From JAUWMV01 sp964562425 (GTDB lineage Bacteria; UBP14; UBA6098; B30-G16): 21,978 nt of DNA. The stretch is taken from contig CAZLTJ010000029.1 in the NCBI GenBank assembly GCA_964562425.1, positions 1 through 21,978 on the forward strand. Direction: 5' to 3'. Position 1 is the stretch's first letter. Each line of letters begins with the position of its first letter. Shown piece after piece: positions 1-8,368 of the stretch. The notes beneath the pieces were generated by a model. That model was not told the origin of the DNA. It did not search any database and saw only the letters and a program-made list of their open reading frames with translations. The position numbers and the translations under genes are program-made.

Positions 1-92
1 AGGTTTACCTTATCTAAGCCAACACCTCCACCTGTATTCAACGTTTGGTAAGGCACATAGTGCTTCAAACCTGAATACTGATAATCCGACAT
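1..92 (-). CDS. Unrecognised protein, N-terminal 30 codons only (runs off the left edge)
   Basis: On the minus strand an ATG at 92-90 is preceded by a perfect GGAGG (bases 101-105) at an 8-base spacing, and the frame stays open to the window edge. The visible protein begins MSDYQYSGLKHYVPYQTLNT and continues with a GGGVGLDKV stretch. It has no signal peptide, no hydrophobic segment and no motif I recognise, so no function is proposed. It is divergent from rimP, with 438 bases between the two starts. The call rests on the strong ribosome binding site and the open frame. Confidence 0.6.
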   Translation of the reverse strand, partial: MSDYQYSGLKHYVPYQTLNTGGGVGLDKVN

Positions 93-136
93 AATACAAA
101 CCTCCATCTTTGTTTAACGTTACATTTAAATGAAAT

Positions 137-148
137 TATCGATCGATA
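137..148. promoter_or_regulatory. 12-base perfect palindrome, possible operator
   Basis: TATCGATCGATA is a perfect 12-base palindrome. It sits 45 bases upstream of the left-edge gene's ATG. A second perfect palindrome, TAACGTTA, lies at 115-122, with centres 24 bases apart. This could be a binding site for a dimeric regulator, but no regulator is encoded nearby and chance is not excluded. Confidence 0.25.
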
Positions 149-166
149 TAATTACCCCCTTTCTTT

Positions 167-204
167 AGGTTGAATTCGAAATAAAACATAAAAATCGAAT
201 ACCT
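167..204. other. Bulged hairpin in the divergent leader
   Basis: The arms are AGGT + ATTCGA (167-170 and 174-179) and TCGAAT + ACCT (195-204). They give ten pairs with a three-base bulge (TGA, 171-173) and a 15-base A-rich loop. On the minus strand it would lie in the 5' leader of the left-edge gene if transcription starts upstream of it. Its role is unknown. Confidence 0.3.
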
Positions 205-478
205 CGAGTGGCGGCTCTATAACAATCTCAGGAAAGCATTTCGAAGAATAAGCAACTTATCTAATCGGATTCACAAATTTAACTTTTAACTCGTCATAAA
301 ACTACTTCCAGATTCTCTAGTTAACATACTTATATTTAAAATATTGTTAAATTCCAAATTGTCAATACCAAACCGAATTTTTTCGTGCAAAAAAAAATAA
401 CAATAAAATGCCATTTTTCTCCCAGAAGCAAAAATTTAGGTGGAAATCTAAATTATAAATTTTATAAATTGTATTCAT

Positions 479-506
479 TTGACATCCTTCAATTACAACA
501 TTTATT
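479..506 (+). promoter_or_regulatory. Possible rimP operon promoter
   Basis: A consensus -35 hexamer TTGACA is at 479-484. The best -10 at a usable distance is TTTATT (501-506, 16-base spacer, 4 of 6 matches), about 25 bases before the rimP ATG. The -10 is weak, so this is a suggestion only. Confidence 0.3.
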
Positions 507-530
507 GCATTTAATAAGGGGGTCGTAGAG

Positions 531-968
531 ATGAAAGAACTTTTGCCACAAATCGATAACATAATAAGTCAAATTGTCGAGCAAAATGGAAGTGAATTGG
601 TGGAGATTGGTGTCGTCGGTCGAGGTAAAATTTCAATTTTAAGAGTATTTGTTTGCAAATCAGGTGGAATTAACATCGGGGAAATCTCAACACTGACAAA
701 AAAGATTTCAAAAGCTCTGGACGATGCTGATATAATTCCGCATAATTATCTCTTAGAAGTTTCATCTCCAGGTCTTGACAGACCGCTTAGAACTATCCGG
801 GATTTCGAACGAGTGATATCCGAGAATGTCAGAATAGTTCTTCCAGATGGCAAAACACATGAGGGTACATTAGTCGAAGCCGACCAAGATACAATCTCAT
901 TAGAGACAGAAGATGAATCAATTTTAATACCACTCGATAAAATTTGTTCAGCAAAAATTATTTATTGA
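531..968 (+). CDS. rimP: Ribosome maturation factor RimP
   Basis: This 145-residue protein matches RimP in length and architecture. RimP binds the free 30S subunit and assists its late assembly. The N-terminal alpha/beta domain includes VEIGVVGRGKISILRVFV (about residues 23-40) and the family hallmark YLLEVSSPGLDRPLRT near residues 78-93. A C-terminal small beta-barrel follows (about 100-145, including the DGKTHEGTLVEAD stretch). The start is fixed by an AAGGGGG ribosome site at 516-522, nine bases before the ATG. It is the first gene of the classical rimP-nusA-infB-rbfA group, and nusA starts 181 bases downstream. The product is cytoplasmic. Assignment is firm because both the SSPGLDRPL motif and the neighbourhood agree. 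Confidence 0.95.
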   Translation: MKELLPQIDNIISQIVEQNGSELVEIGVVGRGKISILRVFVCKSGGINIGEISTLTKKISKALDDADIIPHNYLLEVSSPGLDRPLRTIRDFERVISENVRIVLPDGKTHEGTLVEADQDTISLETEDESILIPLDKICSAKIIY

Positions 969-1149
969 CAATATTTTAGTATTCCACATAAGATCACATT
1001 ATAGCAAAAGAAAATCTTGTAAATTCAGTTTTAACTTTTAATTTTTGATATAGGTTGCTTCAACAATTTAATCCGCTTATTTTTCAATTGAATGTTTAAT
1101 AGAATCCGTTAAGCTAATATTAATTATTTGAAATATATTGGAGGAAACA

Positions 1150-2496
1150 ATGAGTGATATTTCCAACATTAAAATTGTAGAGGCACTTGAGGATCTTGTT
1201 AAGGACAAAAGTTTAGATTCTGAACTTATAACAGAAACTCTTAAACAAGCAATATTGTCTGCAGTACGTAAAAAATTTGGAACATCCGAAAACATTGATG
1301 TTAAAATATATCCGAAGATAGGAACAATACAAATTTTAGCAACAAAAACTGTTGCACTGAGAGTTAATGATCCTGCACTCGAAATATCAAAAAAGGAAGC
1401 TAAGAAGACAAAACCGGACGCTCTAGTGGGTGACGAAATCCTTATTGAACTTTCACCCTCAGAGTTCGGGAGATCTGCAATTACTGTGGCTAAGCAAAGT
1501 CTTATTCAGCACATTAAGGAAAGAGAACGAGAACTCGTTTATGCAGATTATCGTCATAGAGTAGGAGAAATAATATCAGGAATGGTCTCGAGAGTCGATA
1601 AGGGTAACATCCTTATTAATTTAGGACGAACAGAAGGAGTCATTCTGAGATCGGAGCAAATTCCCGACGAACACCTTCCAATCGGCAAAACAATTAGAGT
1701 ATATGTAAAAGATGTTCGGAAGGATACTCAGGGTGCTCAAGTTATTTTATCCCGTAAAGCTGCTGAGTTTGTTAAGAAACTTTTTGAGTTTGAGGTTCCA
1801 GAAATATACGAGGGTAGAGTCCAGATAGTTGCGGTTTCTCGTGAGGTTGGAGAACGAACAAAGATAGCAGTATATTCTACCGACGATAGAATTGATCCAG
1901 TAGGTGCATGTGTAGGACTTAAGGGCACTAGAGTTCAATCGGTAGTCAAAGAACTTTCCAATGAAAAAATTGATATTGTTCCTTACTACACGAACCCGGA
2001 AGAATTTGTTAAAAAAGCAGTTGCTCCTGCAGAGGTTAAGGAAACATATCTTTATCCCGATGAGCATAAAATAGTTCTGATTGTACCCGAGGATCAACTT
2101 TCGCTTGCTATAGGCAAAGGTGGTGTAAATGCTCGACTCGCTGCAAGACTTGTAGGTTGGAGACTTACCATATATGGCGATGAAAACTACAAAGATTCTC
2201 TGACCCCACTTAATGAAACGGATATTCTTGAACCTGAACTATTGGAAGTACTGAAAAAATTCGAAATTGACTCAGTTCAGAAACTTGCGCGAATGAAGGA
2301 AGAACTTTTACACTCGATTGACGAAATTGGTGATCGAGCAGGAGATATACTTCTCAAAGCCCGTAAAAAACTTCGCGAAATTGAAGAAGAAAAGGCTTTC
2401 GTTACTAAAGATAAGCGTCTTAACGAAATTCTTGATTCACAACTGGGAGAAACAAAAGAAGATTCAGAAACTAATCGGAACGAAAGAAAGATATAA
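1150..2496 (+). CDS. nusA: Transcription termination/antitermination factor NusA
   Basis: NusA binds RNA polymerase and nascent RNA, modulating pausing, intrinsic termination and antitermination. The ATG at 1150 gives 448 residues and is preceded by TTGGAGGAA. The in-frame TTG at 1138 overlaps that SD and is rejected as the start. Domains in order: an N-terminal polymerase-binding domain (1-125), S1 (about 138-202), KH1 with its GLKG loop (256-259), and KH2 with IGKGGVNARLA (321-331). A helical, charged C-terminal region (about 360-448) includes a helix-hairpin-helix-like stretch, FEIDSVQKLARMKEELLHSI. It lacks the two full acidic repeats of the E. coli protein. The 241 bases between its stop and infB hold no gene, whereas many bacteria have ylxR and an L7Ae-like gene there. 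Confidence 0.96.
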   Translation: MSDISNIKIVEALEDLVKDKSLDSELITETLKQAILSAVRKKFGTSENIDVKIYPKIGTIQILATKTVALRVNDPALEISKKEAKKTKPDALVGDEILIELSPSEFGRSAITVAKQSLIQHIKERERELVYADYRHRVGEIISGMVSRVDKGNILINLGRTEGVILRSEQIPDEHLPIGKTIRVYVKDVRKDTQGAQVILSRKAAEFVKKLFEFEVPEIYEGRVQIVAVSREVGERTKIAVYSTDDRIDPVGACVGLKGTRVQSVVKELSNEKIDIVPYYTNPEEFVKKAVAPAEVKETYLYPDEHKIVLIVPEDQLSLAIGKGGVNARLAARLVGWRLTIYGDENYKDSLTPLNETDILEPELLEVLKKFEIDSVQKLARMKEELLHSIDEIGDRAGDILLKARKKLREIEEEKAFVTKDKRLNEILDSQLGETKEDSETNRNERKI

Positions 2497-2737
2497 TCGA
2501 AAAACGATCTATGATCATGAATTACAATACTAATCACGTTCTGTGACTAAAAATTGGATAATAAATTTTTCCTCGAAATGTCTTTTCAAATCTATTTAAT
2601 TCCAGCAATTAATTACCCTACAAGTAATTTTTTCATTCATTTTATAAAATACTATTTGTAAACATAAAAAAAATTGTTATTAATAGATTTCATTTCATGG
2701 AATTGCAGTAAACTAATATTTACAAGAATAAAAGGCT

Positions 2738-4969
2738 ATGGCTAAGAAAAGAATATATCAAGCAGCGAAAGAATTCGATCTCTCAAGTAAAGCTCTAGTT
2801 CAGCTTCTATCCGATTTAGGCTTTGATGTTAAAAGTCACATGAGCATTTTCACAGATGAAATGGATAAGAAGTTAAGAAAAAAACTTTCCCATGAAAAGG
2901 AAGCTGCTAAAATCCAAGCGGAAAAAAAGGATCTAGTCCAGAAGGCAGTAGCAACAGCAGAATTACAGATAAAGGAAGGAAGAGAATACAGAAAAACAAG
3001 AAAAAGACGCAGAAAAAAGAAAAAACCCAAAGGACGAGATTACGCCGCAGAGGTCAGAAAAGTCGATGAAGAACGTAGGAAAAGGCGTGAAGATCTTTTA
3101 AAAACAATAACAAAAGAGAAAGTTTCAGAGACAGTGCGCCAAACTTTATCTCAACTATACGCAACAAAGAAACGGAAAAAATATCGCAGAACCACAAGAT
3201 CTGAAGAGGAAATGGAAATTATTGATCCCAATATTATTGAGGTACATGAGCTTATGACAACTAAAGAACTTGCTGATAGACTAAATATTAATACAGCAGA
3301 ATTAATTGAAAAATGTTTTAAAGAATTAGCAGTAATTGTAACTTTAAACCAGCGATCGGACTATGAAACAATATCTTTGATTTCAGAATCATACGAAAAA
3401 CAAGCAAAGAAAATTGACATCGAAGAGAAAATATATGAGGAAGAAGAAGAACTTGATGAATCCAAGCTTGTTCACCGCCCACCTGTCGTAACAGTTATGG
3501 GGCACGTTGATCATGGAAAAACTACACTCTTAGATTACTTAAGAAAAGCGAATATCGTAGCTGGAGAAGTGGGGGGTATAACACAACATATTGGTGCTTA
3601 TATGGTTGAGACCGAGTATGGGTATATAACCTTTATAGATACACCTGGACACAGAGCATTCACAGCAATGCGTGCCAGAGGCGCTCAGGTTACTGATATT
3701 GTCATACTTATAATCGATTGGAAAGACTCAGTCATGCCTCAAACTATAGAAGCGATAAGTCATGCAAGAGCAGCAGGTGTTCCAATTATTATTGCCATAA
3801 ATAAAATGGATTTACCAGACGCTTCTTCTGATAATGTTTTGAAACAACTATCCGATTTAGAGTTGTTATGCGATAAATGGGGTGGAGATACATTATGTAT
3901 TGAAATATCGGCAAAAACTGGGATGGGAGTTGAAACTCTCATTGAATATATAATATTACAAGCTGAATTGATGGAACTGAAAGCAAATCCGGATAAACTA
4001 GCCAGAGGGATTGTTCTTGAAGCCAAACTTGATAAAGGCAAAGGTCCCACAGCTAATGTCCTTATCCAAAACGGAACACTTCGAAAAGGAGATCCTGTAG
4101 TATCAGGTATATATTCTGGTAGAATTAGAAACATTTTTGACGAACGAGGAAAAATTATCCAAGAAGCTAAACCCTCAAGACCTATTCAGATTATGGGGAT
4201 CAAAGGTGTTCCGGAAGTTGGAGACTTTTTTTTCGTAGCTGAATCAGAGAAAAGCGCTTCTGAATTAGCATTACAGAAAAGAAATATCAGAGAGCAACAG
4301 GGCAGATTCCGATATAGAACCACTCTTGCCGATTTCTATCAAAAGACGACAATAGAAAAAGAGAAAAAAACTCTTAGAATAATTTTGAAGAGTGATGTTG
4401 AAGGATCCGCAGAAGCAATATCTGATATGCTATCACAATTTTCGTCCGATGAAGTAAAGCTTGGAATAATTCATAAAAGCGCAGGAAATATAACGGAAAA
4501 CGATATATTGCTTGCTGTGGCATCGAGAGCAATTATTTTAGGATTTGGTGTTAAACCTGATGCCAGAGCAAGAGAAGCAGCAGTACAAGAAAACGTTGAA
4601 ATTCGTCTTTATAATGTTATTTACGATCTTGAAGAAGATATTAAAAAGGCTCTTGAGGGTTTGCTTGAACCTAAGGTTCATGAAGAATTTCTTGGCACAG
4701 CGGAAATTTTAAAACTGTTTCGTAACAATGTCGTTGGTTGCTATATAAAGGAGGGTGTGCTGAGGAAAAATGCAGACATTAGAATTTCTCGAGATAACGA
4801 AAAAATCGGGGAAGCGAAAATCGTCGAACTAAAAAGATTTAAAAACGCTGTAAAGGAAGTTATTGCTGGTTTAGAATGCGGTGTTTTAATCGAGGGGTTC
4901 AAAGGTTTGGAAGTTGGTGACACAGTTGAGGCTTTCATAAAAATTAAAATAAAACGTACTTTAGATTGA
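2738..4969 (+). CDS. infB: Translation initiation factor IF-2
   Basis: IF-2 is the GTPase that brings initiator fMet-tRNA to the 30S subunit and promotes 50S joining. The 743 residues show an IF2N domain at 1-50 and a lysine/arginine-rich linker (85-100, with a run of eleven basic residues broken once). A second IF2N-like domain spans about 170-222 and an acidic patch lies at 229-242. The GTPase domain follows, with G1 GHVDHGKTT (255-263), G3 DTPGH (301-305), G4 NKMD (355-358) and G5 SAK (391-393). Domains II, III and the C-terminal tRNA-binding domain complete the protein. The normally conserved AADDG before VMPQT reads IDWKDS here (326-331). The ribosome site is weak (AAAAGG close to the ATG). 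The gene sits in the usual order before ylxP and rbfA. Confidence 0.97.
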   Translation: MAKKRIYQAAKEFDLSSKALVQLLSDLGFDVKSHMSIFTDEMDKKLRKKLSHEKEAAKIQAEKKDLVQKAVATAELQIKEGREYRKTRKRRRKKKKPKGRDYAAEVRKVDEERRKRREDLLKTITKEKVSETVRQTLSQLYATKKRKKYRRTTRSEEEMEIIDPNIIEVHELMTTKELADRLNINTAELIEKCFKELAVIVTLNQRSDYETISLISESYEKQAKKIDIEEKIYEEEEELDESKLVHRPPVVTVMGHVDHGKTTLLDYLRKANIVAGEVGGITQHIGAYMVETEYGYITFIDTPGHRAFTAMRARGAQVTDIVILIIDWKDSVMPQTIEAISHARAAGVPIIIAINKMDLPDASSDNVLKQLSDLELLCDKWGGDTLCIEISAKTGMGVETLIEYIILQAELMELKANPDKLARGIVLEAKLDKGKGPTANVLIQNGTLRKGDPVVSGIYSGRIRNIFDERGKIIQEAKPSRPIQIMGIKGVPEVGDFFFVAESEKSASELALQKRNIREQQGRFRYRTTLADFYQKTTIEKEKKTLRIILKSDVEGSAEAISDMLSQFSSDEVKLGIIHKSAGNITENDILLAVASRAIILGFGVKPDARAREAAVQENVEIRLYNVIYDLEEDIKKALEGLLEPKVHEEFLGTAEILKLFRNNVVGCYIKEGVLRKNADIRISRDNEKIGEAKIVELKRFKNAVKEVIAGLECGVLIEGFKGLEVGDTVEAFIKIKIKRTLD

Positions 4970-5155
4970 AATTTTATCTTTGTATCATAAATTAATATTG
5001 TGAATTTTGTGAGAATTATTTAAATGTTAAAGATATTTAATTATTTATAGTAATATTTCAGTCGGTAAAACATATAATATATTCTGAAATTAACAAATCA
5101 CATTAGTAACTTAAATTCCAACATGTCATAAAATTTATAATTTGATTAATTCGAA

Positions 5156-5437
5156 ATGATTATTGGGGTTAGAACATTCGATCTCCATATTCCAGGTTGT
5201 AGATCTCTAAAAGAGAAAAGATTTGTTGTAAAATCAATACGGGACAAGATTCGATCGAGATTTAATGTTTCGGTGGCTGAAGTAGATTACTTAGACAAGT
5301 GGCAACGAACAGCTATATCTATTGCTACTGTTAATCAAAACAAATCTTATGTAAACGGACTTTTGGATAAAGTCCTTGAAGTCGTAGAACATGAGCGAAG
5401 AGTCGTCATTATTAACATAAATACAGAGTTGCTCTAA
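5156..5437 (+). CDS. ylxP: DUF503 family protein, YlxP-like
   Basis: This small 93-residue protein has the DUF503 (YlxP) pattern. It begins MIIGVRTFDLHIPGCRSLKE, then KR-x-VVKSIRDKIRSRFNVSVAEV at about residues 21-43. It then carries a DxWQR-x-AISIA stretch and a final beta strand RRVVIININTELL. The family folds as a small ferredoxin-like domain. Its biochemical role is not settled, but it is routinely found between infB and rbfA, exactly as here, so a link to ribosome biogenesis or RNA binding is an inference from context. No clear SD precedes the ATG. The 186 bases upstream are very AT-rich and show nothing else. Confidence 0.88.
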   Translation: MIIGVRTFDLHIPGCRSLKEKRFVVKSIRDKIRSRFNVSVAEVDYLDKWQRTAISIATVNQNKSYVNGLLDKVLEVVEHERRVVIININTELL

Positions 5438-5535
5438 CAAAACTTTTTCTCTTGCCAAATTTCTAATCTCATATAATTTTGAATGATTTATAGGCACGAA
5501 GACGATGTCTTATAGATTTTACTGAGGAGTATTTC

Positions 5536-5904
5536 ATGTCTACGAGAACAGAACAAGTTGGTGGTCTTATCGCGCAAAAAATCAGTGACATATTGCAAAG
5601 AGATATTTCCGACCCAAGATTATCTGGACTTGTAACAATAACAGGAGCCAAAGTTTCTGCCGATTTAAGAAATGCAGTAATTTATTGGAGCGTTTTAGGT
5701 AACGAAGAAGTTTGGAAAGAAGTTGATACTGCATTTTTTCATGCTGCAGGATATATTCAAAGGCTCTTGGGGCAAAGAGTAAGTCTCAAAATAACTCCAA
5801 TACTGAGTTTCGCACCTGATCACACAATGGAACAAGCACAAAAAATTGAGATACTTATTGATCAACAAAAACCAATAAGCGAACAAACATCAGATGAAAA
5901 ATGA
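5536..5904 (+). CDS. rbfA: 30S ribosome-binding factor RbfA
   Basis: RbfA is a single KH-domain protein needed for late maturation of the 30S subunit and 5'-end processing of 16S rRNA, and is associated with cold adaptation in E. coli. At 122 residues it has the normal family length. The N-terminus has the RTEQVGGLIAQKISDILQ helix, followed by DISDPRLSGLVTITGAKVSADL (about residues 28-49), the diagnostic RbfA motif. Near the C-terminus LLGQRVSLKITPILSFAPDH, with its Leu-x-Phe strand, is also characteristic. GAGGAG at 5524-5529 sits seven bases before the ATG. The gene follows ylxP after 98 bases and precedes nrnA by 32 bases, the canonical order. Confidence 0.94.
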   Translation: MSTRTEQVGGLIAQKISDILQRDISDPRLSGLVTITGAKVSADLRNAVIYWSVLGNEEVWKEVDTAFFHAAGYIQRLLGQRVSLKITPILSFAPDHTMEQAQKIEILIDQQKPISEQTSDEK

Positions 5905-5936
5905 ATTCTATGAATCATAAAACCAGTGAGTAAGTA

Positions 5937-6926
5937 ATGAATATTCCAAAAGACATAATTAATGCAATAAATAGGAATCAATCGTTTGTTATTACTGGTC
6001 ACATTTCACCGGATGGAGATTGCCTTGGAAGTTCGGTTGCTCTTTCTATGGCTCTTTCTAACATAGGTAAAGAAGTATTCATTCCTTCCCTTGCAAGTTT
6101 CAAAGGAAAATATTCTTTCCTTGCTCAATATGGAGAGAAGTTCTCTAAGTTAACTAAAAAAGCAGATATTGCCATTGTTCTTGACTGTTCAAGTCCGGAC
6201 CGAGTTGATTGGGGTATTTTCGGAACTCAGCCCTCAATCCCATTAATTATAATCGACCATCATAAAGGAAATATGATGTTTGGTGAGATAAACTGGGTAG
6301 AGGTTGATAAACCTGCAGTAGCTCAAATGATTTATTATCTACTAAATAAAATGTCCATACCAATAAATGAGAAAATTGCATCCGCTCTTTATGTTGCAAT
6401 ACTAACAGACACCGGAAAATTTTCATTTCCCAATACTACGCCCGAGATATTTCGAGTTGCAGGAGATCTTGTTGAACTTGGTGCTAATCCAAAAATCCTA
6501 ACTGAAAAACTTTATTACTGTAATTCTGAATCCTTTTTAAAAAACATCGGCATAGCACTTACAAGTCTTAGAAGTTATCTGAATGGGGAAGTAATATTTA
6601 TGACAATCAAGAAAAAGGATGCGCAACAATATTCCACATCTATAACTGAATCTGAGGGTATAATAGATTTTGCGATGTCCTTGAAGAACGTAAAAGTAGC
6701 AATTTTGCTCAAGGAAATTGATAGTAATAATGTCAAAGCATCACTAAGAAGCAGTGACAACATCGATACAAGCTCGATAGCTAGGATTTTTGGAGGTGGT
6801 GGACATAAAAATGCTGCAGGATGTTCTATTTACGGGAATTTAGATTATGCTGAAGAGGTTTTACTATCGGCTATCACAAATATTCTTCGTCATAAAGGCA
6901 TTGTAAATAAGGAAGTTACAATTTAA
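5937..6926 (+). CDS. nrnA: DHH/DHHA1 phosphoesterase, NrnA-like (nanoRNase / pAp phosphatase)
   Basis: This is a two-domain DHH-family phosphoesterase of 329 residues. NrnA enzymes degrade very short RNAs (2-5 nucleotides) from either end and can also dephosphorylate 3'-phosphoadenosine 5'-phosphate. Metal-binding motifs are complete: GHISPDGDCLGS (21-32, with H22, D26 and D28), VLDCSSPDR (81-89, D83), DHHKGN (107-112) and a TDTG motif (157-160, D158). The C-terminal DHHA1 substrate-binding domain ends in GGGGHKNAAG (286-295). No aspartate or histidine expected at the active site is missing. It follows rbfA closely, as in many bacteria. truB, often next, is absent here: a convergent kinase gene ends 21 bases downstream of the nrnA stop. 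Confidence 0.9.
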   Translation: MNIPKDIINAINRNQSFVITGHISPDGDCLGSSVALSMALSNIGKEVFIPSLASFKGKYSFLAQYGEKFSKLTKKADIAIVLDCSSPDRVDWGIFGTQPSIPLIIIDHHKGNMMFGEINWVEVDKPAVAQMIYYLLNKMSIPINEKIASALYVAILTDTGKFSFPNTTPEIFRVAGDLVELGANPKILTEKLYYCNSESFLKNIGIALTSLRSYLNGEVIFMTIKKKDAQQYSTSITESEGIIDFAMSLKNVKVAILLKEIDSNNVKASLRSSDNIDTSSIARIFGGGGHKNAAGCSIYGNLDYAEEVLLSAITNILRHKGIVNKEVTI

Positions 6927-6947
6927 AAGATTTTAAAAAAAACCTTC

Positions 6948-8207
6948 TTATATCTGCGAAGCATTTATCAATGGTAAAGCTATTATAAACGTAGTTCTTT
7001 GATACGGCTTACTTTCTAAAAGATATAATTTACCGTGATGATAGTCTTGCACAATTCGACGTGTAAGTGAAAGACCAATACCCCAACCTCTTTTCTTTGT
7101 AGTGAAACCAGTAGAAAAAATCCTTTTATGAAGATGTAGTGGAATACCCTTGCCTGTATCGGATACAATAAAATGAACTTCATCACCATCAACATTGTTG
7201 CGCAGAGCAACGAGAATTGAACCCTTTCCAGCACCAATAGATTCAACCGAGTTTTTAATCAAGTTTTCTAGAGCCCAGGACAATAAGAGTTTATTTGCCA
7301 TGACCATAGGAACCGACTCATACTGTTCTTCAAATTTTATCTTTTTATTAAGTTGTGGAATTCTATCTTTAAGATATCCAGCTACATCTTTTGCGATAAC
7401 GATAGGGTCAACGGGAGACAATTCCGGTTTGCTACCTATTTGACCGAAACGAACTACAATTTTTGAAAGATTATTTACATCTCTCTCCATCTCAAAAATG
7501 TATTTTCGGATTTCATCTAAGTCCTTGGAACTACTTATTTCGTCGTTAATAAGCTGTATCCAACCCAGCAAAGATGATGTTGGAGTTCCCATTTGATGGG
7601 CTGCTTCTTTCGCCAATGAAAGCCATAGATTCTGTCGCTCATATCGTTTGACTTTTGAATAAATAATGCCACCAATTACAAACATAATGCAAATAATAAT
7701 CATCTCAATAATAGGAGCTACTCTGAGCCATTTCATAACCGGAGATTCACCGAAAAAGATGTATGCATAAGCCTTATTAGTTTCAGGAATTCTGACTGCA
7801 ATAGGCGGATACTTTCCCCGATTTTTTTCCAGCCATCGTTTAACTTTCTTTCGACCTTTCTGCGTCGTATCTCCTGAAGCCACAGGAAGATTTCGCCACG
7901 AATGCGGTTCACAATCGGCAGTAGTGAATAGAACGGGGAAATCTGCCTTCTCAATAACTTCCTCGAAAAGTATTGTAAGCTCTGGACCCTCAATTTCCCG
8001 TGCCAAACTCAATGCCCATAATTTAGCATGAGTGTTCATTATACGTCTTGTATTTCTAATCATCATTCCGTGGACAACTTCAGTAAGCCAGAACATAGCT
8101 ACTAGAAGAATTATTGATAGTATTATTAATGCTAACGTAGCTAAGGTTGGGATATTTCGATACCTTAAAAAATTCTTGCTTCCACTGTTTATAAGTTTGC
8201 TAAACAT
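6948..8207 (-). CDS. Membrane sensor histidine kinase (orphan)
   Basis: This is a transmembrane sensor kinase. From the ATG at 8207 (419 residues) it has TM1 at about 20-44, an extracytoplasmic region of about 115 residues, and TM2 at about 163-183. A dimerisation/phosphoacceptor helix follows with AKEAAHQMGTPTSSLLGW (H204). The ATPase domain has the N-box ENLIKNSVES (around N315 and N319), G1 VSDTGKGIP (D350) and the F/G2 segment IFSTGFTTKKRGWGIGLSL. The H-box has Gln where Glu/Asp usually follows the histidine, and Gly for the usual basic residue. An in-frame TTG at 8255 would add 16 residues, but it lacks an SD and lies inside a possible promoter, so the ATG is preferred. No response regulator is adjacent, and the signal is unknown. 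Confidence 0.9.
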   Translation of the reverse strand: MFSKLINSGSKNFLRYRNIPTLATLALIILSIILLVAMFWLTEVVHGMMIRNTRRIMNTHAKLWALSLAREIEGPELTILFEEVIEKADFPVLFTTADCEPHSWRNLPVASGDTTQKGRKKVKRWLEKNRGKYPPIAVRIPETNKAYAYIFFGESPVMKWLRVAPIIEMIIICIMFVIGGIIYSKVKRYERQNLWLSLAKEAAHQMGTPTSSLLGWIQLINDEISSSKDLDEIRKYIFEMERDVNNLSKIVVRFGQIGSKPELSPVDPIVIAKDVAGYLKDRIPQLNKKIKFEEQYESVPMVMANKLLLSWALENLIKNSVESIGAGKGSILVALRNNVDGDEVHFIVSDTGKGIPLHLHKRIFSTGFTTKKRGWGIGLSLTRRIVQDYHHGKLYLLESKPYQRTTFIIALPLINASQI

Positions 8208-8255
8208 TTTCTTGCTTAAGTAATTCTGAATTTGAAATTTAATTATTAAAGTCAA

Positions 8256-8281
8256 ATTGTAAAAAGAAAATTATCTGTCAA
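8256..8281 (-). promoter_or_regulatory. Possible promoter of the histidine kinase
   Basis: On the minus strand a good -10 (TACAAT, plus-strand bases 8256-8261) lies downstream of TTGACA (8276-8281). The 14-base spacer between them is short. TTCTTG, overlapping the same site, would give 17. If real, transcription starts near 8249, which supports the ATG at 8207 over the TTG at 8255. Confidence 0.3.
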
Positions 8282-8368
8282 GAATGATAACTATATATTT
8301 ATAGTATATTTATAATTTTATGAGTCAAATAAGATATTGTTAAACATTTTCGCAGCAAGTAATAGAAA

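Larger units (their letters stand above)
93..530. other. Divergent intergenic region, no gene seen
   Basis: This AT-rich region lies between the divergent starts of the left-edge gene and rimP. I see no convincing coding frame; the short open frame at 362-562 on the minus strand overlaps rimP and has no supporting ribosome site. The region holds two perfect palindromes (115-122 and 137-148), a bulged hairpin (167-204), an AT-only near-palindrome around 449-470 and a consensus -35 hexamer at 479-484. The leaders of both flanking genes must lie here. Confidence 0.7.

Noticed and set aside
1138..1149. TTG at 1138 as the nusA start
   Set aside because: This TTG is part of the ribosome site TTGGAGGAA that serves the ATG at 1150.
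1747..2097. 116-codon minus-strand open frame within nusA
   Set aside because: Antisense to the S1/KH region of NusA; composition is cysteine/asparagine-rich noise with no motif.
2498..2509. Short hairpin ATCG-AAAAA-CGAT after nusA, resembling the loop of the hairpin before nadC (12117-12126)
   Set aside because: Only four pairs, no U-run, and the shared A-run with CG flanks is easily coincidental in this AT-rich sequence.
8281..8340. AT-only repeats (TATAAATATACTATAAATATATAG) downstream of tRNA-Cys
   Set aside because: Low-complexity sequence; no tandem period or stem strong enough to annotate.
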